Below, one piece after another: positions 30,420 to 39,882 of a stretch of 60,216 nucleotides of DNA; within the stretch, counting starts at the first letter, position 1; every line of letters begins with the position of its first letter. Both the position numbers and the translations under genes were made by a program. Origin of the DNA: Mediterranea sp. (in: CFB group bacteria) (GTDB lineage: Bacteria > Bacteroidota > Bacteroidia > Bacteroidales > Bacteroidaceae); contig JAISHU010000102.1 in the NCBI GenBank assembly GCA_031262385.1, positions 1-60,216 on the forward strand, given 5' to 3'. The notes under the pieces were generated by a model. It was not told the origin of the DNA and did not search any database. It was given only the letters and a program-made list of their open reading frames with translations.

Positions 30420-31534
30420 TGAAGACATTTTTCTACTTGTTATACTTCCCCCTATTGGGGATTGCGGCTTGCGGGAGTGACAATAAAGTCACTCCCCCCG
30501 AGCCGGAAGTAAGCATCGGGTTGTCTGCGGAGCTTCTGACACCCGACTATGCGGCACAAACACAAACGGTCACCGTTACCGCCAATGCTGAGTGGGGCGT
30601 GAGTTCTGACGCAGAGTGGTGTACCTGCTCGCCTTCGGGCGGCATCGCCGGCACTACCACCCTAAAGGTTACCGTCGCCAAAAACAGCTACGGACAAGAA
30701 CGGACGGCTACCCTTACCTTCAAATCGGGCAACTACCGCAAGACACTCGACGTAAAGCAAGGCATCGACCCTGCCATTAACGAGATAAAAGCCCCCGAAG
30801 GCTACACGCTGGTGTGGCACGATGAGTTTGATGCTCCGCGGGGTGCCGACGGTGCTCCCGCCCTGCCCAACCGCAGCGAGTGGTGGTTCGAAACCGGTGG
30901 TGGAGGCTGGGGTAACAACGAACTGGAGACCTACATCGACGCTGTTCGCGGCACGGATACTTGCGCCGTAGTGAGCGATGGTACACTTAAAATCATAGCG
31001 AAGAAAGTGGGGGACGAAGTACTTTCCGTCCGCATGAATACAAGCAAAAGCTGGAAGTACGGCTACTTTGAGGCACGCCTCAAATTACCGTCGGGCAAAG
31101 GCACTTGGCCTGCCTTCTGGATGATGCCGCAACACTTTACGGCATGGCCTGATGACGGTGAGATTGACATTATGGAAGAGGTGGGCTACCGTCCCAATTA
31201 CGTATCGTCGTCCATACACACCAAGGCTTACAATCACAGCATAGGCACACAGAAAACCGGCGAACGGCTGGTGGAAGGAGCCGAAGGCGAGTTTCATGTG
31301 TATGCGCTGGAGTGGACCGAAGCTTCCATTAAAGGATATTGCGACGGCGTGTGTCACTTCACCTTCCAAAACGACAATCAGGGCAACAAAGACACTTGGC
31401 CTTTCAACGCTGCTTTCTACCTCAAGCTCAACCTCGCATGGGGTGGTAACTGGGGTGGGGCGCAAGGCGTGGACGAAAGCAAGTTGCCTGCCGTTTACGA
31501 GATAGAGTACGTACGTGTCTTCCAAAAGCAATGA
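30419..31534 (+). CDS. GH16 endo-beta-1,3-glucanase (laminarinase-type) lipoprotein with BACON domain
   Basis: A 371-aa lipoprotein (lipobox GIAAC, Cys18). A BACON-like beta domain (about 30-115) is followed by the GH16 jelly-roll. The catalytic motif GEIDIMEE gives nucleophile Glu248, Asp250 and acid/base Glu253. The extra Met in EIDIME is typical of laminarinases rather than of agarases or kappa-carrageenases. It probably cuts beta-1,3-glucan at the surface. Its start overlaps the preceding stop by 1 nt and its stop overlaps the GH5 start by 4 nt. Confidence 0.94.
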   Translation: MKTFFYLLYFPLLGIAACGSDNKVTPPEPEVSIGLSAELLTPDYAAQTQTVTVTANAEWGVSSDAEWCTCSPSGGIAGTTTLKVTVAKNSYGQERTATLTFKSGNYRKTLDVKQGIDPAINEIKAPEGYTLVWHDEFDAPRGADGAPALPNRSEWWFETGGGGWGNNELETYIDAVRGTDTCAVVSDGTLKIIAKKVGDEVLSVRMNTSKSWKYGYFEARLKLPSGKGTWPAFWMMPQHFTAWPDDGEIDIMEEVGYRPNYVSSSIHTKAYNHSIGTQKTGERLVEGAEGEFHVYALEWTEASIKGYCDGVCHFTFQNDNQGNKDTWPFNAAFYLKLNLAWGGNWGGAQGVDESKLPAVYEIEYVRVFQKQ

Positions 31535-32796
31535 TTACGATGAAAAAGATTCTGACCCTTATCGTGGGGTGCAGCCTCCTTATGGTGGTAGGCTGCACCC
31601 GTTCCGGCGAAGAGCGTGTGTCGGCAGACGCTTTTGTGCGTGTCAGCGGTACCGACCTCATTCGTCCCGATGGCAGTAAACTGTTCATCAAAGGCACTAA
31701 TTTAGGCAACTGGCTCAATCCCGAAGGCTATATGTTTGGCTTCGATAAAACCAACTCGGCACATTTTATCGACGAAATGGTGCGACAGTTGGTAGGTCCC
31801 GATGCCGCCAATCAGTTCTGGTTGCTGTTCAAAGAGAACTACATCACCCGTGCCGACATCGACTACATCAAGCAGGCCGGTTGTAATACCATTCGCCTGC
31901 CGTTCCATTACAAGCTCTTCACCGACGAAGACTATATGGGCATGGCTTCCAACCGCAACGAGGGTTTTGTCCGCATAGATGCATTGGTGGAGTGGTGCCG
32001 CGATGCCGGACTTTACCTGATACTCGATATGCACGATGCTCCCGGCGGACAGACGGGCGACAACATCGACGACAGTTACGGTTATCCGTGGCTTTTCGAG
32101 AGCAAAGCTTCGCAGGCACTTTTTGCCGACATCTGGCAACGCATTGCCCGCCGCTACAAAGACGAACCCGTTATTCTGGGCTACGAATTGATGAACGAGC
32201 CTATTGCACCCTATTTCGACAACATGGACTCGCTGAACCTGCGCTTGGCTTCGCTATATAAAATAGGTGTAGAGGCGATTCGAAAGGAAGACCCTCATCA
32301 CATTATTTTGTTGGGAGGCGCGCAATGGAACAGCAACTTCGCCCAGCTTTACGACACCCGTTTCGACAAGCAAATCATGTACACGTGTCATCGTTACGGC
32401 GGTGAACCTACTACACAGGCTATCGGGCACTTCATACAGTTTCGCGACAGTGTGCAGCGCCCCATGTATATGGGCGAGATAGGACACAACACCGATGAGT
32501 GGATGGCTGCTTTTTGCCGCACTATGGAAACCAACAACATCGGTTGGACCTTCTGGCCTTACAAGAAAGTCGATAACTCCGCTTTTATGGGTATCCGCCG
32601 ACCGGAACGGTGGGACAGCCTTGTGGTACGTTTTGCCGAAGCACCGCGCACCACTTACAAAGAGATACGTGAGGTACGTCCCGACCATACGGAGGCTATG
32701 CAGGCGCTGATGCAGTTTGTTGAGGCTGCACGCTTCGAAAATTGCGAAGTGCAACAGGGCTACATCAGGGCGTTGGGGCTGAATCCATTGCCGTAG
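31531..32796 (+). CDS. GH5-family glucanase lipoprotein
   Basis: A 421-aa protein. The start at 31531 overlaps the GH16 stop (ATGA); an ATG at 31540 would give the cleaner signal MKKILTLIVGCSLLMVVGC. The lipobox Cys is at 22. The GH5 barrel has acid/base Glu223 in GYELMNEPI and nucleophile Glu316 in MYMGEIGHN, plus His-rich blocks MHDAPGG and CHRYGG. The opening FIKGTNLGNWLNPEGYMF is like exo-beta-1,3-glucanases of GH5. Context of GH16 and GH3 supports a beta-glucan substrate, but the subfamily is not certain. Confidence 0.92.
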   Translation: MITMKKILTLIVGCSLLMVVGCTRSGEERVSADAFVRVSGTDLIRPDGSKLFIKGTNLGNWLNPEGYMFGFDKTNSAHFIDEMVRQLVGPDAANQFWLLFKENYITRADIDYIKQAGCNTIRLPFHYKLFTDEDYMGMASNRNEGFVRIDALVEWCRDAGLYLILDMHDAPGGQTGDNIDDSYGYPWLFESKASQALFADIWQRIARRYKDEPVILGYELMNEPIAPYFDNMDSLNLRLASLYKIGVEAIRKEDPHHIILLGGAQWNSNFAQLYDTRFDKQIMYTCHRYGGEPTTQAIGHFIQFRDSVQRPMYMGEIGHNTDEWMAAFCRTMETNNIGWTFWPYKKVDNSAFMGIRRPERWDSLVVRFAEAPRTTYKEIREVRPDHTEAMQALMQFVEAARFENCEVQQGYIRALGLNPLP

Positions 32797-32835
32797 CTCC
32801 AAAGAAGTTAGTATTATAAAATAAACGAAAGAACA

Positions 32836-35052
32836 ATGAAACGTTTTTATGTAACAATGGCTTTTACGGTAGCTGCTTTCGCCTTTGCTGCGGCACAACT
32901 CCCTGCCTATCGGAATGCCTCACTCCCGTTGGAAGAGAGAGTGGAAGATGCGTTGAGTCGCATGACTCTGCAAGAGAAAATAGGTGTGATACATGCGCAG
33001 TCCAAATTCAGTTCGGCGGGTGTACCTCGTTTGGGCATTCCCGAACTGTGGATGACTGACGGACCGCACGGCATCCGTCCCGAAGTGCTGTGGGACGAGT
33101 GGGATCAGGCGGGCTGGACGAACGACTCGTGTATGGCTTTCCCTGCACTCACCGCTCTTGCTGCCACATGGAACCCCGACATGGCGTTACTCTACGGACG
33201 TTCCATTGGCGAAGAGGCGCGCTACCGCAAGAAAGACGTACTGTTGGGACCAGGTGTCAACATCTACCGCACCCCGCTGAACGGACGCAACTTCGAGTAC
33301 ATGGGCGAAGACCCTTACCTTGCCTCGCGCATGGTGGTACCTTATATAAAAGGTGTACAACAAAACGGAGTGGCAGCTTGTGTAAAGCACTATGCCCTCA
33401 ATAACGAAGAGACTTTGCGTCATCAATACAATGTGGTGGTGGACGACCGTACGCTCTACGAAATATACCTGCCTGCTTTCAAGGCGGCGGTTACCGAAGG
33501 AGGAGCGTGGGCTATCATGCCTGCCTACAACCTCTATCGCAACGAACATGCCGCGCAAAACAAACGGTTGCTCAACGACATTCTGCGCGGTGAGTGGCAG
33601 TTCGACGGCGTTGCCATTTCCGACTGGGGAGCCGTACACGATACGCGTTCGTCTATCACTCAAGGGGTTGATATGGAGTTCGGCACGTGGACAGACGGAC
33701 TAAGTATGGGCAAAACCAACGCATACGATGCCTACTATTTGGCGCAACCTTACATGGAACTGATAGAGAAAGGCGAATATACCACCCGCGAACTGGACGA
33801 CAAGGTGCGTCGCGTGTTGAGGTTGGCGTTGCGCACCGCCATGGATGCCGGCAAACCGTTGGGGTCGATGAACTCGCCCGAACACGCCGAAGCTGCACGC
33901 CGCATTGCCGGCGAAGGCATTGTATTGCTCAAGAACGACGGTGGCGTGCTACCTGTCGACCTCAGTCGTAAACCCACTATTGTAGTGGTAGGCGAGAATG
34001 CCGTAAAGATGATGACCGTAGGAGGAGGTAGTTCGTCACTTAAAGTACGCTACGAAATATCTCCGCTCGACGGTTTGCGCAAGCAGGTGAGCACACAAGG
34101 CACCGTGAAATATGTGCGAGGTTACGTGGGCGATGTAGGCGGAAGCTACAACGGCGTGCAGTCGGGACAAGACCTCAACGACTCGCGCACGGCGGACGAG
34201 CTGATTGCCGAAGCCGTGGAAGCTGCACGCTCGGCTGACTACGTTATCTTTGTGGGTGGTCTCAACAAAAGCGAGCATCAAGACTGCGAAGGTGCCGACC
34301 GCACCGAACTGGGATTGCCTTACGCACAAGACCGCCTCATCAGTGCGCTGGCGAAAGTCAATCCTCGCATGGTGGTGGTCAACATATCGGGCAACGCCGT
34401 GGCAATGCCGTGGATAAACCAAGTGCCTGCCGTGCTACAAGGTTGGTATCTGGGCAGCGAAGCCGGAAATGCGCTCGCCGACGTACTCATCGGTAAGGTC
34501 AACCCTTCGGGACGGCTTCCTTTTACCTTTCCTGTGAAGCTCGAAGACGCCGGTATCGCCCCCATGCCACAGCTCCAACATCCTGCCGACACCGTCGACG
34601 TGGTTTACGAGGAGGGTCTTTTTGTGGGCTATCGGGGCATGGACAAGCGTCGGGTAAAAGCGCTCTTCCCTTTTGGACACGGATTGAGTTACACCACTTT
34701 TGCTTACGGCAAGCCTGTGCTCGATAAGAAGAAGATGACTGCCGACGACACACTGACGCTTACGCTGACGCTCACCAACACCGGCACACGCGAAGGCGAA
34801 GAGGTGGTGCAACTCTATATCGGCGATAAAAAGTCGTCGTTGCCGCGTCCCGCCAAGGAGTTAAAAGCTTTCCGTAAGGTGAAGCTGGCTGCCGGCGAAA
34901 GTCGTGAAATAAGCTTCACTATCGACCGTGCGGCATTGAGTTACTTCGACGACAATGCACACCGCTGGGTGGCAGAACCGGGTGCTTTCGAAGCTATTAT
35001 AGCCGCCTCCGCCGACGACGTGAAGGCGAAAGTTCCCTTTACACTTGAATAA
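32836..35052 (+). CDS. GH3 beta-glucosidase
   Basis: A 738-aa exported protein with signal peptide 1-20 and no lipobox, so probably periplasmic. The GH3 barrel contains KHYALNNEE and nucleophile Asp263 in GVAISDWGAVHDT. The GH3 C-terminal alpha/beta sandwich (about 365-600, ending GHGLSYTTF) and the FN3-like domain (about 640-735) follow. It would hydrolyse imported beta-glucan oligosaccharides to glucose, the final step of the locus. It follows the GH5 gene by 39 nt. Confidence 0.95.
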   Translation: MKRFYVTMAFTVAAFAFAAAQLPAYRNASLPLEERVEDALSRMTLQEKIGVIHAQSKFSSAGVPRLGIPELWMTDGPHGIRPEVLWDEWDQAGWTNDSCMAFPALTALAATWNPDMALLYGRSIGEEARYRKKDVLLGPGVNIYRTPLNGRNFEYMGEDPYLASRMVVPYIKGVQQNGVAACVKHYALNNEETLRHQYNVVVDDRTLYEIYLPAFKAAVTEGGAWAIMPAYNLYRNEHAAQNKRLLNDILRGEWQFDGVAISDWGAVHDTRSSITQGVDMEFGTWTDGLSMGKTNAYDAYYLAQPYMELIEKGEYTTRELDDKVRRVLRLALRTAMDAGKPLGSMNSPEHAEAARRIAGEGIVLLKNDGGVLPVDLSRKPTIVVVGENAVKMMTVGGGSSSLKVRYEISPLDGLRKQVSTQGTVKYVRGYVGDVGGSYNGVQSGQDLNDSRTADELIAEAVEAARSADYVIFVGGLNKSEHQDCEGADRTELGLPYAQDRLISALAKVNPRMVVVNISGNAVAMPWINQVPAVLQGWYLGSEAGNALADVLIGKVNPSGRLPFTFPVKLEDAGIAPMPQLQHPADTVDVVYEEGLFVGYRGMDKRRVKALFPFGHGLSYTTFAYGKPVLDKKKMTADDTLTLTLTLTNTGTREGEEVVQLYIGDKKSSLPRPAKELKAFRKVKLAAGESREISFTIDRAALSYFDDNAHRWVAEPGAFEAIIAASADDVKAKVPFTLE

Positions 35053-35076
35053 AATAGGGAAAAGGAACTATATTTG
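35045..35076 (+). promoter_or_regulatory. candidate promoter of the membrane-bound regulator
   Basis: A TTG at 35045-35047, a 21-bp spacer and TATATTTG at 35069-35076 match the Bacteroidota promoter pattern. The -33 part overlaps the end of the GH3 gene. The regulator may therefore be expressed independently of the operon it follows. Confidence 0.55.
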
Positions 35077-35099
35077 TTCCGTATTAACCCTTTATTCTT

Positions 35100-37898
35100 A
35101 TGAAAAGCAAACCACACACACTGAGAGTAATCCTCTTGTGGACGGTCATTCTCGTTTCGCTTGCCGATGTGCGTGCCGCTACGGTCGGCGGGCGGAACAA
35201 TTTCATTATCAACTACTCCAAACTACAGTCCGCCCGCAGCGGTGCGCAGACGTGGGACATTGCTTCCTACAACACCGACTGGATGTACTTCGCCAATCAG
35301 AACGGACTGCTGCAATACAACGGCAACACATGGACGCTCTTTCCGCTGCACAACGGCATGAATGTGCGTTCCGTGTGGCCGTCGCACACGTATCGCCGTA
35401 TCTATGCGGGTGGTATCTCCGAATTTGGATACTTCGAGCCTGATGCGCACGGAGTGTTGCGCTACATCTGTATGTCCGATTCGCTGAGCGACGCTCGTCG
35501 TTACATCGGTAATGTGTGGGGCATACACGAAATGGATAATGTTTTGTTTTTGCAAGGCGACACCCGCTTCCTTAAATATGTTCACGGACATTACACCGAT
35601 ATAGATGTGGGTTGCAAAATCGACTGTTCGGGCGTAGCGGACGGTGTGCTCTATGCCGGTACTTCCGAAGGAGTGAAGGTGTTGATGGGCAATCAGTTTA
35701 TTCCTCTCAACGGCAGCGGAAGGCTCAACGACAAACGTATTCGCGGCATCTTGCCTGCCGACGGAGGCATCACCGTGGTTACTGCCACCGACGGACTTTT
35801 CTTCTGCGACGGACATCGTTGCGAAGCCGTTTCTACCCCGATAGACGACTTCCTGATGCGCAACGATGTGTTCTGTGCCACTCTTTCGGGCGACTTGCTG
35901 GCGTTGGGTACCATTCGGAGCGGCGTGGCGGTGATGAACATCCGTACGGGTGACATTCGCTATTTCAACGAAGCGAACGGACTGCAAAACAACACCGTGC
36001 TGTCGCTTGCCTTCGATGCCGAACAAAACCTGTGGGCGGGCACCGACAACGGCATCGACTGTATCTGTCTGAGTTTGCCGTGGAGTAATCTCTATCCCTC
36101 GCGCGACTCGTACGGAGCCGCCTACTGTGCTTTGCCGGACGGCAACCGTCTCTACTTGGGTACCAGTCGCGGACTGTATGTCATGGATTACGGCGGCACG
36201 CTGTCGGATCATCGTTTGCCCATTCGTATGATTCCTCACAGCAGCGGTCAGGTATGGGGCTTGTCGCGCATCAACGACCGTCTGTTTTGCTTTCACGACC
36301 GGGGGGTGTTTCTTATCGAAGGCGAACAACTCAAACGCATAGGCACTCTTAGCGGTGCATGGACCGGACAGGCAGTTATGGGGCGCGACGACTGTTTCTA
36401 TATCGGTGTGTACGACGGCATTTGTTTGCTGACGGAACAATCCGAACGCGCGGAGATACGCCGCATCGAAGGCATCAACGACTCTTTTCGCTTCTTTGCG
36501 CAAGAGTCTGAACGGGTGCTGTGGCTTACCGACTTGAGCCGCTGTTACCGGGTGCAGTTGGACAGTACACTTACACGTGTGTTGAGCCGTACCGAGTTCG
36601 GTGTCGACGACGGACTGCCCGCAGGCAAAGTACGTCTGCACAAAACGGGCGATGCAATCTGCTTCTCCACACCCGAAGGGTTCTACCGTTACGATGCTCC
36701 GAGCGGACGGATAGTGCCCGACGAAACGTTGAACCGCCGCTTGGGCAAAGAGTCGCTTTATTATCACCTTACACAGCAAAACGACCGCCTCTTCGGACTC
36801 ACCTCCTACGGCGTATGTGTAGCCGATGCGCTGTCGGACTCTTTACAGGTGATATTGTTCAACCGGCAAATGACCGAATTGGTACCCGATGCCGAGACCT
36901 TTGTCGTGCTTTCCGATTCGTTGTTGCTGGTGCCTCACTACAATGGTTTTATGACGACCTCCACCGTGCGCTCGTCTGTCGAAAAGCACTTTTCGGTACG
37001 TATTGGCGACGTGCTCACTACCGAACCGCGCGACAGTCTGCTTTACACCTTTAATTATAGAGCGACCACGCCCTATCCGCAAATATCATACCTCAACAAC
37101 TCCCTGCGGTTTGAGTTCGGCTCTTACTCGTTTTCGGGCGACGAAGAGGTCTTTTTCCAATGCCGTCTGAATCAAGGTGAATGGTCGACGCCCGGCGTAT
37201 CGGCCACCAAAGAGTACAGTAACCTGCCCGAAGGCAGATACACTTTCGAGGTGCGTGCACGTTTTGCCGACGGCGAGGTGGCGGGCGACAGCTTCGACTT
37301 TCGCATTCTGCCTCCGTGGTACCGCTCTACCATTGCCTATCTGTGCTATATCATGCTGATGCTGGGGACTGTGGTCGCTGTTTACAAATGGGACAACCGG
37401 CGGGTGAAACGTAAAAAGCAGCAAGTGGTGCAAGAAAAAGACCGCGAAATGGCAGAGCGCGAACGGGTGCAGACTGCCAATCTGTTGATTAACCTCACTC
37501 GTAAGAACGAAATTCTTACCAACATCAAGGGCGAGCTACATAAAGTAATGTCGCTGGTGAAAGACGGCAACGAGAAAGAGGTGCGACAGCAACTGCTGGT
37601 ACTTAGCAGCAAGATTGATACCAACACTCACTCCGAAGAGGTGCTTCAGCGCATCGAAGAGCAATTCGACCTGATGCACAACAACTTTATGACGCGCCTG
37701 CAAGCCAAACATCCCACCCTGACGTTCAACGAACGCATGATGTGTGCCTATCTCAAGATGAACCTCTCCAGCAAAGAGATAGCTCCGCTGATGAATTTGT
37801 CGGTGCGGGGCGTCGAAACCATACGCTACCGCATCCGCAAGAAACTGGGGCTTGGACGCGAAGTCAATCTGCTGAACTATCTGGAGGAGTTGAGTTAG
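35100..37898 (+). CDS. membrane-spanning propeller/Y_Y_Y regulator with LuxR-type HTH
   Basis: A 932-aa one-component regulator. A signal sequence or anchor (about 8-26) leads into a long periplasmic beta-propeller with two-component-regulator-propeller-like repeats (about 40-620). A Y_Y_Y-like immunoglobulin domain follows (about 655-737) and then a transmembrane helix (about 742-762). In the cytoplasm a coiled coil (about 765-870) ends in a LuxR-type helix-turn-helix (about 875-932, LSSKEIAPLMNLSVRGVETIRYRIRKKL). The sensor half is that of hybrid two-component PUL regulators, but no histidine kinase or receiver is present. It presumably senses a beta-glucan oligosaccharide and activates the SusC promoter. 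Target and ligand are inferred from position. Confidence 0.88.
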   Translation: MKSKPHTLRVILLWTVILVSLADVRAATVGGRNNFIINYSKLQSARSGAQTWDIASYNTDWMYFANQNGLLQYNGNTWTLFPLHNGMNVRSVWPSHTYRRIYAGGISEFGYFEPDAHGVLRYICMSDSLSDARRYIGNVWGIHEMDNVLFLQGDTRFLKYVHGHYTDIDVGCKIDCSGVADGVLYAGTSEGVKVLMGNQFIPLNGSGRLNDKRIRGILPADGGITVVTATDGLFFCDGHRCEAVSTPIDDFLMRNDVFCATLSGDLLALGTIRSGVAVMNIRTGDIRYFNEANGLQNNTVLSLAFDAEQNLWAGTDNGIDCICLSLPWSNLYPSRDSYGAAYCALPDGNRLYLGTSRGLYVMDYGGTLSDHRLPIRMIPHSSGQVWGLSRINDRLFCFHDRGVFLIEGEQLKRIGTLSGAWTGQAVMGRDDCFYIGVYDGICLLTEQSERAEIRRIEGINDSFRFFAQESERVLWLTDLSRCYRVQLDSTLTRVLSRTEFGVDDGLPAGKVRLHKTGDAICFSTPEGFYRYDAPSGRIVPDETLNRRLGKESLYYHLTQQNDRLFGLTSYGVCVADALSDSLQVILFNRQMTELVPDAETFVVLSDSLLLVPHYNGFMTTSTVRSSVEKHFSVRIGDVLTTEPRDSLLYTFNYRATTPYPQISYLNNSLRFEFGSYSFSGDEEVFFQCRLNQGEWSTPGVSATKEYSNLPEGRYTFEVRARFADGEVAGDSFDFRILPPWYRSTIAYLCYIMLMLGTVVAVYKWDNRRVKRKKQQVVQEKDREMAERERVQTANLLINLTRKNEILTNIKGELHKVMSLVKDGNEKEVRQQLLVLSSKIDTNTHSEEVLQRIEEQFDLMHNNFMTRLQAKHPTLTFNERMMCAYLKMNLSSKEIAPLMNLSVRGVETIRYRIRKKLGLGREVNLLNYLEELS

Positions 37899-37978
37899 AG
37901 CAGGGAGTAACTCTATTTCTTTCTTCTTCTTTCTCTTTCGTTTTCTTCCTTGCTTTATGATCACGAAGTTGTTAAATA

Positions 37979-38485
37979 TCCGATTTACGTGTCATAATGT
38001 CGTGTTTTTGCGTTTTCGGCTAACTCGTACTTTGCGAAAAACGTGCCTTTAAACCGGACGTTACGCATTATTCCCCGCTACTTAACGAATCAACTCGGCG
38101 AAAACAACGAATCAACTCGGCGGAAACAACGAACTGTCAACGCGAAAACAACAAACTGTCGACGAGAAAACAACGAATCAACTGCCCGCCGAATAAATTA
38201 TCTCGGCAAGTTAAGCTGTATATCCCGGCAAATTATTGTGTTATCCCGGCAAGTTATCGCGATAACTCGGCAAGATAATTTCATAAAGCTCTTTTTGGGG
38301 TTGTTTTTCCGCGCTGAACGTGCTTTTAGTATTTTGACATAAATTCTTCATATCTTTCTGTGAATGTGCGCATTGAGTAGCTTATTTTACATAGTTTAAC
38401 GCGCTACACTCGCACGAAAGTCACCGAGCCGTACTTTAGTCCGAAATAAGCCCGTTTTTCGAGGGTTCGTTTGACGTTTTGACAG
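37979..38485 (+). repeat. dispersed ~510-bp intergenic element, copy 4
   Basis: This is the clearest copy for the array. CGGC-type cores fall at 38096, 38118, 38140, 38162, 38184, 38204, 38226, 38247 and 38268, that is every 20-22 bp. The left block is at 37979-38085 and the right block at 38290-38485. It lies between the regulator gene and the GT2 gene. A 99-codon frame passes through but is not kept in all copies. Confidence 0.92.
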
Positions 38486-38570
38486 AATGACACATTATTA
38501 ATTAGCACATTATCAAACCCACCCAATAGTTAAAACAGCATACAAACAAATATCTTGCAAAAAAAATAGA

Positions 38571-38578
38571 TACTTTTG
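38571..38578 (+). promoter_or_regulatory. candidate -7 box of the GT2 operon
   Basis: TACTTTTG matches TAnnTTTG, 71 nt upstream of the ATG at 38650. No -33 TTG at the correct spacing was found. Confidence 0.4.
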
Positions 38579-38649
38579 CTCGCGCTTAAATAATTATTCT
38601 ACAAACTAAAGCACATTATAACACAGTACTAATTTAAAACTATGCACGA

Positions 38650-39402
38650 ATGGATAACACCGTTGAGAGACTGTCTGTCATTATCCCCGCTTACAACGAG
38701 CGGAACACTATAGGTCTGATAATGGAAAAGATTATTCGGACGAAATTACCGCATCCCATAACAAAAGATATTGTAATAGTAGACGATTGTTCTACCGATG
38801 ATACTGCGGAGGTGATTCGTCAGGTAAAGGAGAATCATCCGAACGTTCACATTCAGTACATCAAACATCCGCAAAACAGGGGTAAAGGATATGCCGTGCG
38901 TACCGGCATACAGCATGCGGTGGGCGAAGTAATCATCATACAAGATGCCGATATGGAATACGATCCCGACGACTATACTGCTCTGTTGCAACCAATCTTG
39001 CGGGGCGAGTACAAGGTAGTGTACGGGTCGCGTATCTTGAACCGCGACAACAACTTCTCTTACTTCTCGTTCTATCTGGGAGGACGGTTGGTGTCGCTGG
39101 TTACCAGTCTGCTCTACGGACAACGAATTACCGACGAACCTACTTGCTACAAAATGTTCGACGCAACACTGCTGAAGTCCGTTCCGTTGACGAGCGACCG
39201 CTTCGGCTTTTGTCCCGAAGTGACTGCAAAAGTGTTGCGACTGGGCTATCGGATAAAAGAACTGCCTATCCGTTACTATCCCCGCTCTAAAAAAGAGGGA
39301 AAAAAGATACGCTGGAAAGACGGCGTGGAAGCTATCGCAATCTTGGTAAAATATAAATTCGGCAATCAATGGAAAAAAAGAAACAATCAAACCGCCTCTT
39401 GA
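38650..39402 (+). CDS. GT2 glycosyltransferase, polyprenyl-phosphate sugar synthase-like
   Basis: A 250-aa GT-A protein without membrane helices. It has the nucleotide-binding start LSVIIPAYNE, VDDCSTDDT and the metal-binding QDADMEYDPDD (Asp99, Asp101), followed by RFGFCPEVTAKV. This is the pattern of DPM1-type synthases that load a sugar onto a polyprenyl monophosphate. It overlaps the next gene by 34 nt and is followed by a GT-C-like membrane protein, so it probably makes the lipid-linked sugar donor for that enzyme. The sugar is unknown. Confidence 0.9.
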   Translation: MDNTVERLSVIIPAYNERNTIGLIMEKIIRTKLPHPITKDIVIVDDCSTDDTAEVIRQVKENHPNVHIQYIKHPQNRGKGYAVRTGIQHAVGEVIIIQDADMEYDPDDYTALLQPILRGEYKVVYGSRILNRDNNFSYFSFYLGGRLVSLVTSLLYGQRITDEPTCYKMFDATLLKSVPLTSDRFGFCPEVTAKVLRLGYRIKELPIRYYPRSKKEGKKIRWKDGVEAIAILVKYKFGNQWKKRNNQTAS

Positions 39403-39869
39403 TGAATGTGCTGCTACTCGTGGCGGGAATACTGCTGGTGAGCTATGCCCTGACCAAACAACCTGCCTATCACTGGGTGTACAGCGGTTTGCTGAAGCAG
39501 AACATGGAGCTAATCCGTAAACATCCCAAAGCGACATTCGACCAAAAGATGCAAATGAAGTTGGGTGCCAGCTACGAATACCTGCTGTATATCAAGCAAG
39601 AGACCCCAAAAGATGCGGTCATCCTCTATCCTACGGTGCGTGCGTTCAAGAAAGCCGGCTCACCGTTTACACAAGAGATATTCAACAAAATCTATGCGAC
39701 GCGTTTTCTCTATCCGCGCAAGTTGGTCACCGAAGACGAACTGACGACCAATAAATATGCCGATAAGATTACCCATGTGGCGATTGTCAACGGCGAAGGC
39801 AGGCAACACCTGTCTTATCCGGTCGACTCTACCTATCAACATGCAGTATTACCCGTAACCCCTCACTAA
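39369..39869 (+). CDS. small membrane-anchored protein of unknown function
   Basis: A 166-aa protein with one N-terminal transmembrane helix (about 11-27), followed by a periplasmic domain of about 135 residues ending in YPVDSTYQHAVLPVTPH. It overlaps the GT2 gene by 34 nt and precedes the GT-C-like gene by 13 nt, so the three are a tight unit. I do not recognise the domain. It could be a partner or substrate-presenting subunit of the GT-C protein. Confidence 0.8.
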   Translation: MEKKKQSNRLLMNVLLLVAGILLVSYALTKQPAYHWVYSGLLKQNMELIRKHPKATFDQKMQMKLGASYEYLLYIKQETPKDAVILYPTVRAFKKAGSPFTQEIFNKIYATRFLYPRKLVTEDELTTNKYADKITHVAIVNGEGRQHLSYPVDSTYQHAVLPVTPH

Positions 39870-39882
39870 TACCTCTATTAAT

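Noticed and set aside
35223-36779. 518-codon minus-strand frame opposite the regulator
   Set aside because: Antisense shadow of the propeller-coding sequence with no domain.
38085-38290. CRISPR array
   Set aside because: Units are contiguous 21-22-bp degenerate repeats without unique spacers, and no cas genes are present.
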